Of a stretch of DNA of 7,558 nucleotides, positions 6,152 through 7,558 are shown piece by piece. Origin of the DNA: Phycisphaerales bacterium (GTDB lineage Bacteria > Planctomycetota > Phycisphaerae > Sedimentisphaerales > Anaerobacaceae). The notes under the pieces were generated by a model that saw only the letters and a program-made list of their open reading frames with translations, did not search any database and was not told where the DNA came from. The stretch lies in NCBI GenBank assembly GCA_003533825.1, contig DQCG01000275.1, positions 1 through 7,558 of the forward strand. Reading direction: 5' to 3'. Each line of letters opens with the position of its first letter. Position 1 is the first letter of the stretch. The position numbers and the translations under genes are program-made.

Positions 6152-6223
6152 TGGCGAAGTTAAAATTTGCCACCGTATTGCACTAAACGGCTCCGCCGTA
6201 GGATGGATTCGTTGCGTGAATCC
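6152..6223 (+). repeat. Cluster of three hairpins before the recombinase
   Basis: Three inverted repeats follow one another: TGGCGAA/TTTGCCA (6152-6172, one G-U pair), ACGGC/GCCGT around 6187-6199, and GGATTC/GAATCC (6205-6223), the last followed by TTTT. Nearly the same word, CCGTAG(G)ATG, flanks the third hairpin on both sides (6196-6205 and 6228-6236). They begin where similarity to the dispersed repeat ends, so they may belong to the terminus of the IS91-like element, or be REP-like palindromes. The boundary cannot be fixed from one copy. Confidence 0.4.
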
Positions 6224-6334
6224 TTTTCCGTAGATGTTTTTCCAATTTCGGCAATTGTGTTTATACTGCGTGGCTATTGCTCGGCGACGTGTTGAGCATC
6301 GTTTTATGGTTACGTATTTTTTAAGGAATGAACA

Positions 6335-6736
6335 ATGGCTAAACGCAAAACCACAAAAAAGAACACTGCCAATCCAAAGCCCAAAACACAGGAACGAACA
6401 ATTGCCAAACGCAAAATCAACACTAAAAAGGGTACTGCCAATCCAAAGTCCGATTCAGCAGCCGTCAACACATTGAAATGTCAATTTCTCACGGATATGG
6501 AACTGGCCGGCATGTATCCCACATCAAGAAAGAGGTATCTCTATGTCGTTGAGCATCTGATCAGGCACTACTGGTGCTCACCGGCTGAACTTACAGAGCA
6601 GCAGGTCCGTGACTACTTGCTTGAGCATCACCGTCAACGCCCGGCTAAAGGTACATTCAGGCTGACACATTTTGCATTACGATTATTTTTCAAGGATACA
6701 CTGGGCCGTGACTGGGATCTTTTCAAAAAAAAATGA
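6335..6736 (+). CDS. Tyrosine recombinase, N-terminal part: Lys-rich extension and SAM-like core-binding domain
   Basis: A good ribosome site (AAGGA, 6323-6327) precedes the ATG by 7 nt. Residues 1-45 are very basic and contain two similar units, AKRKTTKKNTANPK (2-15) and AKRKINTKKGTANPK (24-38), which should give a flexible DNA-binding tail. Residues 48-130 match the SAM-like N-terminal domain of phage-type integrases ('DMELAGMYPTSRKRYLYVVEHL', 'FALRLFFKDTLGRDWDLF'). The frame ends KKK-stop in a run of nine A (6725-6733), overlapping the start of the next frame by ATGA. Related proteins are normally one chain of about 300 residues, so this is half of an interrupted or frameshifted gene. The domain alone would not be catalytic. 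Confidence 0.75.
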   Translation: MAKRKTTKKNTANPKPKTQERTIAKRKINTKKGTANPKSDSAAVNTLKCQFLTDMELAGMYPTSRKRYLYVVEHLIRHYWCSPAELTEQQVRDYLLEHHRQRPAKGTFRLTHFALRLFFKDTLGRDWDLFKKK

Positions 6737-7302
6737 AACCTTTACGCCAGACACGGCTGCCAAAGGCACTTTCTCATAAAGACTGCATGCGGATCATCAA
6801 TGCGGTCGAGCATCCTGTATATCGCAACTGTATTCTTGTTATGTACAGTTGTGGGCTTCGACTCGGCGAAGCGGTCAAAATACAAGTAAGCCATATCGAC
6901 AAACCTACCTCCATACTGACCATCATCGGCAAATATAACCGCCAACGTCAGGTACCTGTTCCACCAACAACACTAAAGGCTATCAGAGACCTCTGGAAGA
7001 CGCATAAAAACAAGCGATATCTCTTCCCAAACCGTTATGGAAAAACACATACATCCGTTGCTTCCGTTAGAGTCGCATTCAATCACGCACGTGCAGCGGC
7101 GGGAATGAAGGATGTTACTCCCCATGTATTTCGGCATAGTTTCGCTACACGATTATTAGAACAAGGTGTAGACACGCGTATTGTGCAGATACTGCTCGGA
7201 CACGCCAGTATACGCTCCACGCAGGTATATACGCACCTGACCACACCTATCCAATCCCAGGTCCGTAAGGCCGTCGAAAAGCTCATAACCAGCCCCATTT
7301 GA
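6733..7302 (+). CDS. Tyrosine recombinase, C-terminal catalytic part
   Basis: The 189 residues contain the complete tyrosine recombinase catalytic set: R43 ('CGLRLGEAVKI'), K67 ('IIGKYNRQRQVPV'), H131 and R134 ('HVFRHSFATRLLEQG'), H157 ('LLGHASIRSTQVY') and the nucleophile Y166. The enzyme would cut and rejoin DNA through a 3'-phosphotyrosine link. Its start overlaps the stop of the upstream frame (ATGA). A -1 shift in the A9 run, or an extra A, would join both parts as '...DLFKKKMKPLRQTRLP', the continuity expected for the family. Coupled translation could instead give two polypeptides. Its position before an IS91-type transposase points to an accessory recombinase of that element rather than a phage integrase. 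Confidence 0.85.
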   Translation: MKPLRQTRLPKALSHKDCMRIINAVEHPVYRNCILVMYSCGLRLGEAVKIQVSHIDKPTSILTIIGKYNRQRQVPVPPTTLKAIRDLWKTHKNKRYLFPNRYGKTHTSVASVRVAFNHARAAAGMKDVTPHVFRHSFATRLLEQGVDTRIVQILLGHASIRSTQVYTHLTTPIQSQVRKAVEKLITSPI

Positions 7303-7313
7303 AAAGAGAGGTT

Positions 7314-7558
7314 ATGACAATCGAACTGGCCGATATCATGCGTCAGTTCGGGCCTGCATACCTGGGCGAACAATTTAACGTATCATCCGCATGTCCACAT
7401 GCTGGTCACTGGTGGCGGAGTAGATAATAATGGCCGTTGGATCTGCTGTAAGAAGAAATATCTGGTTCCGGTCAAAGCACTGTCAAAACTGATTCGTGGC
7501 AAGTTTAAGGCAAGGCTAAAAAGAAGAGACTATGACGAATGGCATGAAGATAAGCGTT
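7314..7558 (+). pseudogene. IS91-family HUH transposase with internal deletion and frame change (partial)
   Basis: The start 'MTIELADIMRQFGPAYLGEQ' is the typical N-terminus of IS91-family transposases. After about residue 22 the frame loses similarity and stops at 7425-7427. In the +1-shifted frame, from about 7381, the sequence resumes as 'YHPHVHMLVTGGGVDNNGRW' followed by 'YLVPVKALSKLIRGKF', which in intact family members lies more than a hundred residues further on. HVH (7390-7398) is the metal-binding HUH motif. The missing part contains the cysteine-rich zinc-binding region. The catalytic tyrosine region would lie beyond the window. A weak GAGAGG (7306-7311) precedes the ATG by only 2 nt. 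As it stands the gene cannot make an active transposase. Confidence 0.8.

Larger units (their letters stand above)
6141..7558 (+). mobile_element. Degraded IS91-like element with an accessory tyrosine recombinase (right end outside the window)
   Basis: A tyrosine recombinase is followed 11 nt later by an IS91-family transposase, an arrangement known in a subgroup of IS91-like elements. These move by rolling-circle transposition and generally lack terminal inverted repeats and target duplications, so ends are hard to place. The left limit given here is where the flanking dispersed repeat stops and is only approximate. The element looks inactive because the transposase carries a large internal deletion and a frame change, and the recombinase is split. 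Confidence 0.6.

Noticed and set aside
6039..6476. Two short plus-strand frames before and across the recombinase start
   Set aside because: The first runs through the dispersed repeat and hairpins. The second overlaps the recombinase in another frame. Neither has a ribosome site or recognisable product.

Overview
The window looks like a piece of a Planctomycetota genome, probably class Phycisphaerae. This is judged from gene content alone: a LamG-type surface protein, a secreted protein built from repeated fibronectin-like modules ending in 'YYWR(V/I)DE', a stand-alone prepilin-like protein with a GFTLIELLVVI leader, and remnants of the 'EAEKWRAKL..TEA' tail that I associate with planctomycete kinase/TPR proteins. 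No sequence search was possible, so the taxonomic call is an inference.

Layout. Positions 1-1056 (minus) carry the first 352 codons of an exported LamG protein that runs off the left edge. A divergent regulatory region (1057-1600) separates it from a 256-residue type II secretion-like pseudopilin (1601-2371, plus). Positions 2372-2823 hold a hairpin, the 3' tail of a lost kinase/TPR-type gene and a strong terminator. Positions 2824-5475 (minus) encode an 883-residue exported multidomain protein. Its leader and promoter (5476-5705) closely resemble those of the first gene. Positions 5706-6334 hold two more remnants of the same lost gene tail and several hairpins. From 6335 to the right edge lies a damaged IS91-like mobile element: a tyrosine recombinase split in two at a run of nine A, followed by an IS91-family HUH transposase with a large internal deletion and a frame change.

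How the parts relate. The two exported proteins share a module type, a promoter layout, an 18-nt identical stretch around the ribosome binding site and further leader motifs, so they look like co-regulated members of one surface-protein family. The pseudopilin between them has a promoter of the same shape. Whether it helps export or assemble these proteins cannot be told from the sequence. Copies of the lost gene tail lie in the same orientation on both sides of the 883-residue gene, which suggests duplication and rearrangement. The mobile element appears to begin just beyond the right-hand copy.

I see no CRISPR array, tRNA or rRNA gene, and no defence or biosynthetic cluster. The most rewarding points are the shared leader of the surface genes, the domain nested inside the 883-residue protein, and the split recombinase beside a collapsed transposase.
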